Assembly (NCBI GenBank): GCA_947505205.1
Contig: CANNKD010000003.1
Span: 1 to 52,855, forward strand
Direction: 5' to 3'
Source: Bacteroidota bacterium
GTDB taxonomy: Bacteria; Bacteroidota; Bacteroidia; Bacteroidales; F082
DNA: 52,855 nt
Under the pieces are notes generated by a model that saw only the letters and a program-made list of their open reading frames with translations, had not been told where the DNA came from and did no database searches. Numbering within the stretch: position 1 is the first letter of the stretch; every line of letters starts with the position of its first letter. Below, in pieces: positions 16,077 to 25,298 of this stretch. The position numbers were made by a program, and so were the translations under genes.

Positions 16077-18179
16077 TTGATAAGCCTCTTAGATACTAAA
16101 ATTGAGTTTTTGAAAGGTGTAGGTCCCAAAAGGGCAGCCTTCCTGAACAAGGAGTTGAATATATTCACATTCAACGACTTACTCAATTATTTCCCTTTCC
16201 GGCATATTGATAAAAGCCGAATTTATAAGGTTTCTGAGATAGTTGATGACTCAATTTATTATCAACTTGTTGGGAAAGTAGATAATGTTAAATCTTTTGG
16301 AAGCCCACGTATAACGAGGATTACAGCCAGTTTTACCGACGAATCCGGTAGTATTGAATTGGTTTGGTTCAAAGGCTTAAAATGGATCAAAAGCAGGTTT
16401 ATCTGTCAACAGAAATACCTTTTATTTGGCAAAGCTTCTGTTTTTAACAATATGTACAATTTTGTGCATCCTGATATTGATGATTATAATCCTGAAGATT
16501 TTACACAAGGTGAGAGTTTGCAGGGAGTTTATTATTCCACCGAAACCCTCAAGACGCAAGGATTGGGGTCGCGGCAAATTGCGAAATTGATAAAGACACT
16601 TTTGTTTCAGGTAAAGGATCATATTCAGGAAGTATTGCCCAAATATATTCTGGATAATGAAGTCCTTACTCAGCGTGCAGAAGCCTTCTGGAATATACAT
16701 TTACCAGCAGGAACACAAGATTTAAACCGATCGGTTAAGCGTTTAAAATTTGAAGAATATTTTTTCTTTCAGTTACAAATACTACACAATAAAAAGAACA
16801 GAGAACTCTATGTGAAAGGTTATCCATTTAAAGTTGTTGGAAGCTATTTTAATGATTTCTATGCCAATTATTTGCCGTTTCAGCTAACAGAGGCACAAAA
16901 ACGTGTTATCAAAGAAATCAGACTGGATTTGGGATCGGGAATGCAGATGAATCGACTCTTGCAAGGCGATGTGGGAAGTGGAAAGACAATCGTTGCATTA
17001 ATGGTAATGCTTATCGCACTCGACAATGGATTTCAGGCTGCTCTGATGGCCCCGACTGAGATTTTAGCAAACCAACATTATATTTCAATATGCGCATTGC
17101 TCGAAAAAATGCCTGTTGAAATTGCTTTGTTAACAGGTTCAACAAAAGCCAAACATCGAAATATAATCCATGAAAACCTGCAAAATGGCAAGCTTCAGAT
17201 TCTCATTGGAACGCATGCTTTGATTGAAGAAAATGTTCAGTTTCATCATCTTGGAATAACGATTATTGACGAGCAACATCGCTTTGGCGTAGCACAACGC
17301 GCAAGAATGCAGGAGAAAAATGAATATCCTCCACATATCCTTGTAATGACTGCAACACCCATTCCAAGAACATTAGCCATGACACAATACGGCGATTTAA
17401 ACCAATCGCGGATTGACGAATTGCCACCGGGAAGAAAACCTGTTGAAACGATTCATCTTTTTCAAAATCAGCGGTTAAAAATGTTAGGTTTTATTAGAAA
17501 ACAGATCGCCGCAGGAAGACAGATTTATATCGTTTATCCGCTAATCAGGGAATCTGAGAAGTTAGATTTGATTCACCTTGAGGAAGGATATGAAAGTTTG
17601 TTGCGCGATTTTCCGGAACCCGAATATCGTATATGTATGGTTCATGGACAAATGAAAGCTGCCGACAAAGATTTTGAAATGCAACGTTTTGTGAAAGGTC
17701 AGGCTCATATTATGGTTGCTACAACCGTAATCGAAGTCGGCGTTAACATCTCAAATGCATCGGTCATGGTGATCGAACATGCCGATCGATTTGGGCTTTC
17801 ACAATTACATCAGCTGCGCGGTAGAGTGGGAAGAGGAGCCGACCAATCTTACTGTTTACTGATGACCGATTTTAAATTGACAGGCGAAGCAAAATCGCGG
17901 ATGGCGACAATGGTGCGAACCAATGATGGTTTCGAGATTGCCGAGGTTGATTTACAATTGCGTGGCCCGGGCGAAACGCAGGGAACACGCCAATCGGGAC
18001 AGCTTGAATTTAAATTAGGTAATTTGTTGCAAGATGAGAATCTTATCAAAAACATCCGCGGACTTGTAAATCAGCTATTAGACGTTGATCCACAATTGCT
18101 TAGACCGGAAAATCAAATCACGAAAGAGCATTTCGAAAAACTATTCAAAAAAACATTTGACTGGAGCAGGGTAAGTTAA
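16077..18179 (+). CDS. recG: ATP-dependent DNA helicase RecG
   Basis: A 700-aa superfamily-2 helicase that rewinds and branch-migrates stalled replication forks and Holliday junctions. The N-terminal wedge/OB domain covers about residues 1-160 (LKGVGPKRAAFL is the RecG opening). Helicase motifs: Walker A GDVGSGKT near 298-305, DEQHRFG near 396-402, motif III TATPIPRT, and motif VI QLRGRVGRG. The length equals that of the family (about 690-710). An in-frame stop at 16068 leaves TTG at 16077 as the only start that keeps the conserved N-terminus. It is convergent with the SPFH gene, whose stop is 11 bp away. Confidence 0.95.
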   Translation: MISLLDTKIEFLKGVGPKRAAFLNKELNIFTFNDLLNYFPFRHIDKSRIYKVSEIVDDSIYYQLVGKVDNVKSFGSPRITRITASFTDESGSIELVWFKGLKWIKSRFICQQKYLLFGKASVFNNMYNFVHPDIDDYNPEDFTQGESLQGVYYSTETLKTQGLGSRQIAKLIKTLLFQVKDHIQEVLPKYILDNEVLTQRAEAFWNIHLPAGTQDLNRSVKRLKFEEYFFFQLQILHNKKNRELYVKGYPFKVVGSYFNDFYANYLPFQLTEAQKRVIKEIRLDLGSGMQMNRLLQGDVGSGKTIVALMVMLIALDNGFQAALMAPTEILANQHYISICALLEKMPVEIALLTGSTKAKHRNIIHENLQNGKLQILIGTHALIEENVQFHHLGITIIDEQHRFGVAQRARMQEKNEYPPHILVMTATPIPRTLAMTQYGDLNQSRIDELPPGRKPVETIHLFQNQRLKMLGFIRKQIAAGRQIYIVYPLIRESEKLDLIHLEEGYESLLRDFPEPEYRICMVHGQMKAADKDFEMQRFVKGQAHIMVATTVIEVGVNISNASVMVIEHADRFGLSQLHQLRGRVGRGADQSYCLLMTDFKLTGEAKSRMATMVRTNDGFEIAEVDLQLRGPGETQGTRQSGQLEFKLGNLLQDENLIKNIRGLVNQLLDVDPQLLRPENQITKEHFEKLFKKTFDWSRVS

Positions 18180-18190
18180 GTCACAATTTC

Positions 18191-19087
18191 TTACTTCCCA
18201 TCAATCATCAATGGAATATTTTTCTTTGTATCGAGAATGATAAGTTTTGCATTCGGTGAAGTGGCAATGGCTTTAATCATCTCATATTGAAGCTGTTTGT
18301 CGCTCAAACCGGTGCTTAAAATAGTTTGATAATCAGCAATGCCTTGTGCTTCAACACGTTTACGCTCAGCTTCCTGTTTTTCCTTCTGAAGTACGAAAGT
18401 CATTTTCTGGGCATCCTGTTCGGCATTAATCTTCGATTCAATGGAGGCTTTCACTGATTCGGGCAAGGTAATATTTCTCACTAATAATTGTTCTAATACT
18501 AATCCGCGCTCCTGAAAGTTTTTCTCAATTGCTGCGAAAATCTTTGATTGAAACTCATCTCGTTTTAAAGAATACAAAGACACAGCTTCATAATAAACAG
18601 CATTGTCTCTAATCTTTGTGCGGCAAATTGGCCTTACAATGGTATTAACATAGTCAGCACCGATATTTTTCAAAATATTTGGTGCTTCCGTTGGCAATAC
18701 CCGGAATAAAACGGTTAAGTCAATTACTACTTCTAGTCCATCAGCCGAAAGCACACGAATGGCATCGTCACCCAATTTACTTCCTTCATCCGTAACAAGT
18801 GACATAGTGTAATTTTGCGTTCTGATATCGAACATCACCACTTCTTTCAATGGGTTGATGATGTTTAGGCCACTCTCAAGTGTTTTGTTATCCACTTTAC
18901 CAAAAAGTTTTTGAACGCCTACCATTCCGGGTTCAACCTGAACCAACGAAGCTACAAAAAGTCCGCCTGCAACGATTAGGGCACCAATGATACGGATGGT
19001 TGTGCTGTGCTCTTTCAAAGGTGAATCAATGCGGGTAACAGCAATTCCCACAAACAATACCAAGAATCCAATTAATACTATACTCAT
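18191..19087 (-). CDS. SPFH / prohibitin family membrane protein
   Basis: A 298-aa protein with two hydrophobic N-terminal segments (about residues 2-18 and 31-50) followed by an SPFH (band 7) domain beginning QVEPGMVGVQKLFGKV and continuing through TDEGSKLGDDAIRVLSADGLEVVIDLTVLFRV. A Glu/Lys-rich coiled coil follows (INAEQDAQKMTFVLQKEKQ). Proteins of this kind form large ring or cage oligomers around membrane proteases such as FtsH in bacteria; that partner is inferred from the family and not seen here. Its length and layout match bacterial prohibitin homologues. It is convergent with recG and divergent from pheT. Confidence 0.88.
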   Translation of the reverse strand: MSIVLIGFLVLFVGIAVTRIDSPLKEHSTTIRIIGALIVAGGLFVASLVQVEPGMVGVQKLFGKVDNKTLESGLNIINPLKEVVMFDIRTQNYTMSLVTDEGSKLGDDAIRVLSADGLEVVIDLTVLFRVLPTEAPNILKNIGADYVNTIVRPICRTKIRDNAVYYEAVSLYSLKRDEFQSKIFAAIEKNFQERGLVLEQLLVRNITLPESVKASIESKINAEQDAQKMTFVLQKEKQEAERKRVEAQGIADYQTILSTGLSDKQLQYEMIKAIATSPNAKLIILDTKKNIPLMIDGK

Positions 19088-19226
19088 AAGGCTTTTGTTT
19101 TAAAAGATTAATAATGTGTAAAGTTACATCTATTCCACATTGATATCAACTATCATTTCGAACGTTCGGAAAATCTTCGGTGAACATTGTTGATGAACAA
19201 AACATGACACTTTGGCAATTTATCCG

Positions 19227-19234
19227 TATTTTTG
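19227..19234 (+). promoter_or_regulatory. Putative -7 box for pheT
   Basis: TATTTTTG matches TAnnTTTG exactly, 23 nt before the pheT ATG at 19258. The expected -33 TTG is not at the usual distance. Confidence 0.4.
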
Positions 19235-19257
19235 TGGTCTTAATAGCATAGCATTTT

Positions 19258-21720
19258 ATGAAGATTTCGTATAATTGGCTCAAGCAATACATCAATATTG
19301 ATTTGCCCGCACAAATAGTTTCAGAAGCTCTTACCTCTGTAGGTCTTGAGGTTGAGGATTTTACCTCTTTTGAAACCATCAAGGGAAGTTTAAAAGGAAT
19401 TGTAACCGGCAAAGTAATCACTTGCGCAAAGCACCCGAATGCCGATAAACTAAGCCTGACAACAGTTGATGTTGGTCAGCCTGAATTACTCTCAATTGTT
19501 TGTGGAGCACCCAATGTAGCAGCCGGACAAAAAGTATTGGTTGCGACTATTGGCACATTGATTTACAGCGGAAATGAGTCTTTTGAAATAAAAAAAAGCA
19601 AAATCAGGGGAGAAGTTTCAGAAGGAATGATATGTGCTGAAGATGAACTTGGATTAGGAACTTCGCATGACGGAATCATGGTGCTTCCCGAATCAACTGA
19701 AATCGGTTTACCTGCTTCGCATTATTTTCCGGTGGAAGAGGACGTAATATTTGAAATCGGTCTCACGCCAAACCGTTCCGATGCGGCTTCACATATCGGT
19801 GTTGCACGCGATTTGGTTGCTGTACTCAATTTCAGAGCCGGAAAAACGGTTTACCGACTTATAAAACCATCTGTTGATGATTTTAAAATTGACAATAACA
19901 ATTTGAATATTGTTATTGAAGTTGTTGATCATCAGGCTTGTCCGCGCTATTCAGGGATTATGCTTGATAACATAAAAGTGGCTCCTTCACCAGAATGGTT
20001 GAAAAACAGGCTTTTATCAATAGGCATCAGACCAATTAACAATATCGTTGATATTACAAACTATATTTTATTTGAAACCGGTCAACCACTTCATGCCTTC
20101 GATGCCAAAGAGATAAAAGGGAACAAAATAATTGTAAAAAAGCTTCCTGCAAATACGCCTTTTGTTACATTAGACGAAACAGAAAGAAAACTGGGTGCTT
20201 ACGATCTGATGATTTGCAACGAAAAAGAGGGAATGTGCATTGCAGGTGTTTTTGGTGGTTTATACTCAGGAGTCGGTGAACAAACAACCAGTATTTTTCT
20301 CGAAAGTGCATGTTTTGAACCGAAGACTATTCGCCGAACTTCAAAAAGTCATACTCTACAGACAGATGCATCCTTCCGTTTTGAACGAGGAACCGACCCG
20401 AATATCACAGTTTATGCGCTCAAACGTGCAGCAAACCTCATCAAAGAAATTTCCGGAGGAACTATTTCTTCCGAATTAAAAGATATCTACTCAAAGCCGG
20501 TACAAACAGCAATTGTCGATCTGACTTCAGCGTATTTAAACAAAATTGCAGGTCAGTCAATTCCATTTGAACAGGCTAAGTCTATTCTTTTAGATTTGGA
20601 AATCAAAGTGTTACATTTTGATGCAGAAAAAATGAAACTTGAAATTCCAAGCTGTAAGGTGGATGTTTACCGTCCGGCTGATGTGGTAGAGGAAATTTTG
20701 CGTGTTTACGGATACGATAATATTTTGATTCCGGAAAAATTGAACGCTTCTGTGAACGTAAGTGCTGGAATCGATACCGACAAAATGCAACACTTGGCTT
20801 CAGATATGCTGAGTGCCAAAGGTTTTTATGAAATCATGAATAACTCATTAACTAAATCAGCTTATGCTGAAAATCATCCGTTTTTCGATGCTTCAAAGAA
20901 TGTGGTGATGCTTAATCCACTCAGCAAGGAATTGGATGTGATGCGTCAGAGTCTGCTTTTTGGAGGTTTGGAAACGATCTCGTATAACCAGAATCGCAAG
21001 AATTTCGATTTAAAACTCTATGAATTTGGTAAAATATATTCGTATCAAGCCGCAAAAATATCGGCTGAAAATATGCTTGCGCCTTATAATGAATCGGTTA
21101 GCCTTGATTTGTTTTTAACCGGTAATCGAAACGAAGAAATTTGGAACGACACGCCAAATCCAGTTGATTTTTACGATTTGAAACATATTTTCGAAAGTGT
21201 TATCCTGCGATTGAATATCGACCGCAAAAAAGTTTCCATTCATGAAGTAAGCGACACAATATTCGAGTTAGCTCTTTCGTACAAATTGGGTGAAACGGAA
21301 ATCGGTAAAATTGGCAAGCTTACACAACAAACCTTAAAACAGTTTGATGTAAAAAAACCGGTTTTTTATGGTACAATCCATTGGAATACACTGCTTGCGC
21401 TTATACCAGAACGCCCGATAAAATATTTTTCTGTCCCAAAATATCCAGCAGTCCGGCGTGATTTGGCACTTGTTCTTGATAAAAACATCAGGTTCGATGA
21501 ACTCAAAACGTTGGCTTTCGCAACCGAAAAACAATATTTACAGAATCTAAGTATTTTCGATGTGTATGAAGGTGATAAAATTGCCCAAAATAAAAAGTCG
21601 TATGCATTGAGTTTCATTCTGTTAGACAAAGAAAAAACACTCACCGACCAGGTGATCGAGAAAACAATGTCTCGTTTGCAACAAGCTTTTGAAAAACAAT
21701 TTGGGGCGGTTTTGCGTTAA
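19258..21720 (+). CDS. pheT: Phenylalanine--tRNA ligase beta subunit
   Basis: An 820-aa subunit of the (alpha-beta)2 enzyme that charges tRNA-Phe; it holds the editing and tRNA-binding parts while PheS, not in this window, holds catalysis. Domains in order: a short N-terminal helix (MKISYNWLKQYINID), an EMAP/OB-like tRNA-binding domain (about 40-155, with HPNADKLSLTTVDVG), the B3/B4 editing domain (about 210-400, with HAFDAKEI and LESACFEPKTIRRTSK), B5 (about 405-475), the catalytic-like core, and a C-terminal FDX-ACB anticodon-binding domain starting KYPAVRRDLALVLD. The length is normal for bacterial PheT (790-830 aa). Confidence 0.96.
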   Translation: MKISYNWLKQYINIDLPAQIVSEALTSVGLEVEDFTSFETIKGSLKGIVTGKVITCAKHPNADKLSLTTVDVGQPELLSIVCGAPNVAAGQKVLVATIGTLIYSGNESFEIKKSKIRGEVSEGMICAEDELGLGTSHDGIMVLPESTEIGLPASHYFPVEEDVIFEIGLTPNRSDAASHIGVARDLVAVLNFRAGKTVYRLIKPSVDDFKIDNNNLNIVIEVVDHQACPRYSGIMLDNIKVAPSPEWLKNRLLSIGIRPINNIVDITNYILFETGQPLHAFDAKEIKGNKIIVKKLPANTPFVTLDETERKLGAYDLMICNEKEGMCIAGVFGGLYSGVGEQTTSIFLESACFEPKTIRRTSKSHTLQTDASFRFERGTDPNITVYALKRAANLIKEISGGTISSELKDIYSKPVQTAIVDLTSAYLNKIAGQSIPFEQAKSILLDLEIKVLHFDAEKMKLEIPSCKVDVYRPADVVEEILRVYGYDNILIPEKLNASVNVSAGIDTDKMQHLASDMLSAKGFYEIMNNSLTKSAYAENHPFFDASKNVVMLNPLSKELDVMRQSLLFGGLETISYNQNRKNFDLKLYEFGKIYSYQAAKISAENMLAPYNESVSLDLFLTGNRNEEIWNDTPNPVDFYDLKHIFESVILRLNIDRKKVSIHEVSDTIFELALSYKLGETEIGKIGKLTQQTLKQFDVKKPVFYGTIHWNTLLALIPERPIKYFSVPKYPAVRRDLALVLDKNIRFDELKTLAFATEKQYLQNLSIFDVYEGDKIAQNKKSYALSFILLDKEKTLTDQVIEKTMSRLQQAFEKQFGAVLR

Positions 21721-21792
21721 TCGTTTGTGGTTTCTGCTTTAGCATTGAAAATGCGTAATTTTACAATAAGATAAGAAGATAGGATTTTGAAT

Positions 21793-23025
21793 ATGGACAT
21801 TCAGGCAATCAAACAAAGGTTTGGCATTATTGGACATGATCCTTATCTCGAACGTGCCATTCAAGTGGCCGTGCAGGTGGCGCCAACCGACTTAACTGTT
21901 TTAATTACGGGTGAGAGTGGCACTGGAAAAGAGGTTTTCCCGAAAATTATTCATCAATCCGGTGCGCGCAAACATGGTGCCTATATTGCTGTTAACTGCG
22001 GTGCCATTCCGGAAGGAACGATCGATTCGGAGCTTTTTGGGCACGAAAAAGGAAGTTTCACGGGTGCTCACGAGGCACGCAAAGGTTATTTTGAAGTTGC
22101 CGATGGTGGAACAATATTTCTGGATGAAGTAGCAGAGCTACCCATTTCAACGCAGGTTCGTTTATTGCGTGTGCTCGAATCGGGCGAATTTATCAAAGTT
22201 GGATCGTCGAAAGTGATTAAAACCGACGTGAGAATCGTAGCCGCATCAAATGTAAATATCCCTGACGCCATTGAAAAAGGAAAATTCAGACAGGATTTAT
22301 ACTACCGTTTAAATACCGTGCCAATCATCATTCCACCTTTGCGAAACCGGCGATCAGACGTCTATTTACTTTTCAAAAAGTTTGCTTCTGATTTTGCAGA
22401 GAAATACCGCATGCCACCGTTACAATTGACTGAAGATGCGGTTGTTGTGTTGGAAAACTTCCGTTGGCCGGGTAATATCCGCCAGCTAAAAAATGTTACG
22501 GAGCAGATTTCTATCATTGAGAAAAGCAAGAATATCAATGGTCAGATTTTGAGTTTGTATATTCCCAACGAGGGTGGTTCAAATTTGCCAATGTTGTTGC
22601 GAAAAGAACAGAATGACGAGAAAATATCGGATCGTGATTTGCTCTATAAAGTGCTTTTTGATATGAAAAAAGATTTGGTCGAGCTTCGTGAAACGGTGCA
22701 TAATTTGGTTGGGCAGGAAATGAATGAGCCTGCAGGTCACGCAGTTAAAAAGCCATTGATTTATAAAATGGGCTCTAAAGATGATGATCTTGAAGAAGAA
22801 TTCAATCATCCTGCACGTATTGAAGTGCTGCGTGATGATCATCCGGGTCGAATTCATCCTTCCGAAGTAATTGAAGAGGAATTGTCTCTCGAAAAAAAGG
22901 AAATTGATATGATTAAACAAGCCCTGAACAAACACAGTGGAAAGCGCAAAAATGCTGCTCAAGAACTCGGAATCAGCGAACGAACACTCTATCGGAAGAT
23001 TAATGAATATGGAATTAATCTGTAA
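21793..23025 (+). CDS. Sigma-54-type AAA+ transcriptional activator without receiver domain
   Basis: A 410-aa transcription activator. The AAA+ domain starts almost at the N-terminus: Walker A GESGTGKE near residues 39-46, the sigma-54 contact loop as GSFTGA (a Ser variant of GAFTGA) near 86-91, Walker B TIFLDEVAEL near 107-116, and an RWPGNIRQLKNV block. A linker of about 100 charged residues (NEGGSNLPML to EVIEEELSLE) precedes a Fis-type helix-turn-helix (KNAAQELGISERTLYRKI). No phospho-acceptor or sensor domain is present, so control must come from partners or expression. ATG at 21793 is preferred over TTG at 21787. lptE starts 5 bp after its stop. Confidence 0.9.
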   Translation: MDIQAIKQRFGIIGHDPYLERAIQVAVQVAPTDLTVLITGESGTGKEVFPKIIHQSGARKHGAYIAVNCGAIPEGTIDSELFGHEKGSFTGAHEARKGYFEVADGGTIFLDEVAELPISTQVRLLRVLESGEFIKVGSSKVIKTDVRIVAASNVNIPDAIEKGKFRQDLYYRLNTVPIIIPPLRNRRSDVYLLFKKFASDFAEKYRMPPLQLTEDAVVVLENFRWPGNIRQLKNVTEQISIIEKSKNINGQILSLYIPNEGGSNLPMLLRKEQNDEKISDRDLLYKVLFDMKKDLVELRETVHNLVGQEMNEPAGHAVKKPLIYKMGSKDDDLEEEFNHPARIEVLRDDHPGRIHPSEVIEEELSLEKKEIDMIKQALNKHSGKRKNAAQELGISERTLYRKINEYGINL

Positions 23026-23030
23026 ATCTC

Positions 23031-23558
23031 ATGATCAAACAACAATATTGTTTACGTAAATATCTCAAAATCATATACTTAGTAGTGGCTTCATTCGTGT
23101 TAAATGCCTGTGGCATTTACTCTTTTACGGGTGCTTCTATTCCGGCCGGAGCCAAAACGATTTCCGTTCAATATTTCCCAAACAACGCCATGTTGGTTGA
23201 GCCGACCTTAAGTATTCAATTTACAACGGCTTTGCGTGAAAAATTTCAGAGTCAAACGACATTGCAGATGCTAGATAATGGCGGTGATCTTGCTTTTGAA
23301 GGCGAAATAATTGATTTCAAAACTTCGCCGGTTGCTATTCAAAATGACCAAACAGCTGCCTTAAACAGGCTTTCGATCACTGTAAATGTGAGGTTTTTCA
23401 ATAAACTTGATCCAAGTAAAGAATTTGAGAGTAAATTTACACAGTATATTGATTATCCGAGTGAACAGGATTTTAATTCCGTTAAAGGAACGTTGATTCC
23501 CGGAATTGTTCAGATAATTGCGGATGATGTATTTAACAAAGCCGTGGTGAACTGGTAG
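23031..23558 (+). CDS. lptE: LptE family LPS-assembly lipoprotein
   Basis: A 175-aa lipoprotein expected to plug the LptD barrel and help place LPS in the outer leaflet of the outer membrane. The N-terminal signal ends in LNAC with the Cys at residue 27, followed by GIYSFTGASIPAGAKTISVQYFPN, the characteristic opening of the Bacteroidota LptE family. The rest is a compact alpha/beta domain (LSIQFTTALREKFQSQTTL, DLAFEGEIIDFKTSPVA, LSITVNVRFFN). The length is typical (165-185 aa). It lies 5 bp after the AAA+ activator gene and precedes the TPR gene, an arrangement suggesting one envelope-related transcription unit. Confidence 0.88.
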   Translation: MIKQQYCLRKYLKIIYLVVASFVLNACGIYSFTGASIPAGAKTISVQYFPNNAMLVEPTLSIQFTTALREKFQSQTTLQMLDNGGDLAFEGEIIDFKTSPVAIQNDQTAALNRLSITVNVRFFNKLDPSKEFESKFTQYIDYPSEQDFNSVKGTLIPGIVQIIADDVFNKAVVNW

Positions 23559-23615
23559 GTTGACAGCGCAACATCGATGCAAAAGTGTTGAGATTAGAGA
23601 AAAAAATATTTTTGA

Positions 23616-24482
23616 ATGAACAAAATAGAATTTATCAGTTACATCAAAGAGCCCGAAAAGCTCAATCGTGACACCATTGCCGATTTGATGGATATGGCTG
23701 TTAAATTTCACTATTGCAGTACGTTACACGTATTGCTGGCAATGAATTTATTCAAAGAAAACCATATTATTTACCAAAGCCAGCTTAAATTAGCTGCCGG
23801 AATTGTTAGCGAACGAAATATTCTTCGTAAACATATTCAGAAAATTCAGGTTCTAAAAGATCCCGTAAGTTTGCCCGATGAATATCGAGAAAAACCAAAA
23901 GTAGAACCAATTGTTGTTAATGTTCAGCCAACTGAACCAGTGGTTATTCCGTTGCAAACACCTGAAATAGAAATAGTTGAAACAATCGTTGAGCCGGTTC
24001 AGGACGAAAGTATCTCACCGTTTGATCAACCACAAGTCGTGTCGGAAGTTTTATCAGCATCGACGCTTCAGTTTGTGGATGAAGATGAAATAGAAGCACG
24101 GCAATTGAAACAGCAGTCTGTTGACGAGCTAAAACGTATAGTTGAAGAGCGGATTAAGCAATTGAAATTGGAGAAAAATGAGGAACCTGACCTTGATCCA
24201 ACTCAACCGCACACAAAACAAGAGATTATCGAGAGATTTATCAAAACAAATCCAAGAATCTCAAAACCACAACATGAATTTTTTGATCCGATGACACATG
24301 CCCAGCAAAGTGTGGTTGATCAGGAGAATATTGTAAGTGAAACATTAGCAAATATTTATGGCAAACAAGGTCATTTTGATAAGGCTATAAGTATTTATGA
24401 AAAATTATGTTTGAAATATCCAGAAAAAAGTAGTTACTTTGCAGCCCTTATTGAAGAGGCTAAGAAGAATAAAAACATTTAA
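23616..24482 (+). CDS. TPR-containing protein of unknown role
   Basis: A 288-aa protein without signal peptide or membrane helix. The N-terminal 85 residues are helical (LNRDTIADLMDMAVKFHYCSTLHVLLAMNLF). A Pro/Glu/Val-rich low-complexity linker (about 85-150) and a charged helix (QSVDELKRIVEERIKQLKLEKNE) follow. The end carries one clear tetratricopeptide repeat (ETLANIYGKQGHFDKAISIYEKLCLKYP). The single TPR and linker suggest an adaptor. It sits between lptE and secG with short gaps, a neighbourhood I recall as recurring in Bacteroidota; the precise function is unknown. Confidence 0.75.
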   Translation: MNKIEFISYIKEPEKLNRDTIADLMDMAVKFHYCSTLHVLLAMNLFKENHIIYQSQLKLAAGIVSERNILRKHIQKIQVLKDPVSLPDEYREKPKVEPIVVNVQPTEPVVIPLQTPEIEIVETIVEPVQDESISPFDQPQVVSEVLSASTLQFVDEDEIEARQLKQQSVDELKRIVEERIKQLKLEKNEEPDLDPTQPHTKQEIIERFIKTNPRISKPQHEFFDPMTHAQQSVVDQENIVSETLANIYGKQGHFDKAISIYEKLCLKYPEKSSYFAALIEEAKKNKNI

Positions 24483-24492
24483 AATTAACACA

Positions 24493-24825
24493 ATGTACGT
24501 TTTCATTTCAATTTTAATTCTGATAGTCAGTGTTTTACTGGCACTTATCGTATTGGTTCAAAACTCAAAAGGCGGTGGTTTGGCTTCAAACTTTGCTGCT
24601 TCAAACCAGTTTATGGGTGTTCGCCAAACGGCTGATTTTCTTGAAAAAGCTACCTGGACTATGTCGATTGCCCTGTTAGTATTGAGTTTGGTTGCAACAA
24701 TGGCAATTCCAAAATATAATAACCAAGGCGATCAGGTTAAGAGCGAAGTGCAAGAGCAGATTGATAAAACAGCTAAACCTGTTGATTTTCAAGCGCCTCC
24801 TGCAAAGGACGAAAACGCTGAATAA
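24493..24825 (+). CDS. secG: Preprotein translocase subunit SecG
   Basis: A 110-aa inner-membrane subunit of SecYEG. Two membrane helices are visible (about residues 2-20 and 56-75), separated by the conserved cytoplasmic loop LVQNSKGGGLASNF...FMGVRQTADFLEK. The C-terminal tail is charged and Bacteroidota-like (EVQEQIDKTAKPVD). The frame is open from 24439, overlapping the TPR gene, but ATG at 24493 puts the first helix at the N-terminus as in all SecG, so that start is chosen. It ends the activator-lptE-TPR-secG cluster and is followed by a strong intrinsic terminator. Confidence 0.93.
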   Translation: MYVFISILILIVSVLLALIVLVQNSKGGGLASNFAASNQFMGVRQTADFLEKATWTMSIALLVLSLVATMAIPKYNNQGDQVKSEVQEQIDKTAKPVDFQAPPAKDENAE

Positions 24826-24852
24826 AGACTTTGCGACAGTCGATTGTCGTGT

Positions 24853-24890
24853 AAAATGTCAGAATGTCACTTCATTCTGACATTTTTTTT
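24853..24890 (+). terminator. Intrinsic terminator after secG
   Basis: A perfect 14-bp stem (arms 24853-24866 and 24873-24886) with a 6-nt loop; the stem's closing T bases extend into an eight-T run. Its A-rich 5' arm would also allow termination in the reverse direction. Confidence 0.9.
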
Positions 24891-24900
24891 GTTTATCCAT

Positions 24901-24930
24901 TTTGGCACAAAATGTGACATACTTATCCTG
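24901..24930 (+). promoter_or_regulatory. Weak candidate promoter for groES-groEL
   Basis: TTTG (24901-24904) is followed after 19 nt by TATCCTG (24924-24930), a poor match to TAnnTTTG. The spacing is right and it lies between the secG terminator and groES, about 56 nt before the ATG. No CIRCE repeat is present here. Confidence 0.25.
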
Positions 24931-24986
24931 TCCGGCTCGAACGGATTCTTAATCGATAATAAATAACCTTAAAATTTATACATATC

Positions 24987-25265
24987 ATGGGAAATTTGAA
25001 CATTAAACCATTGGCCGACAGGGTGTTGATTCAACCTGCTGTTGCCGAAAAGAAAACTGCAAGCGGAATTATTATTCCGGATACTGCAAAAGAAAAACCT
25101 CAAAGAGGAAACGTTGTTGCCGTTGGACCCGGAACAAAAGACAATCCGATCACACTTGAAGTTGGTAATACTGTGTTGTATGGCAAATACGCAGGTACCG
25201 AAATCAATGTGGATGGAATCGATTATTTAATCATGCGCGAAGCCGACGTGATTGCAGTTATCTGA
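24987..25265 (+). CDS. groES: Co-chaperonin GroES
   Basis: A 92-aa cytoplasmic co-chaperonin; seven subunits cap the GroEL cavity. The sequence shows the canonical blocks: [13 protein letters not shown] at the start, the mobile loop [21 protein letters not shown] with the IIIP anchor for Gro[10 protein letters not shown], and a C-terminal [12 protein letters not shown]. The length is typical (90-97 aa). groEL follows after 33 bp on the same strand, so the two form the usual bicistronic heat-shock operon. It is preceded by the secG terminator, hence separately transcribed. Confidence 0.97.
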   Translation: MGNLNIKPLADRVLIQPAVAEKKTASGIIIPDTAKEKPQRGNVVAVGPGTKDNPITLEVGNTVLYGKYAGTEINVDGIDYLIMREADVIAVI

Positions 25266-25298
25266 TAATTAATAAAATAACTTAAAAAAACTAATACA

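Noticed and set aside
24891-24986. CIRCE (HrcA) operator upstream of groES
   Set aside because: I looked for the TTAGCACTC / GAGTGCTAA repeat pair and found nothing resembling it, so heat-shock control here must be of another kind.
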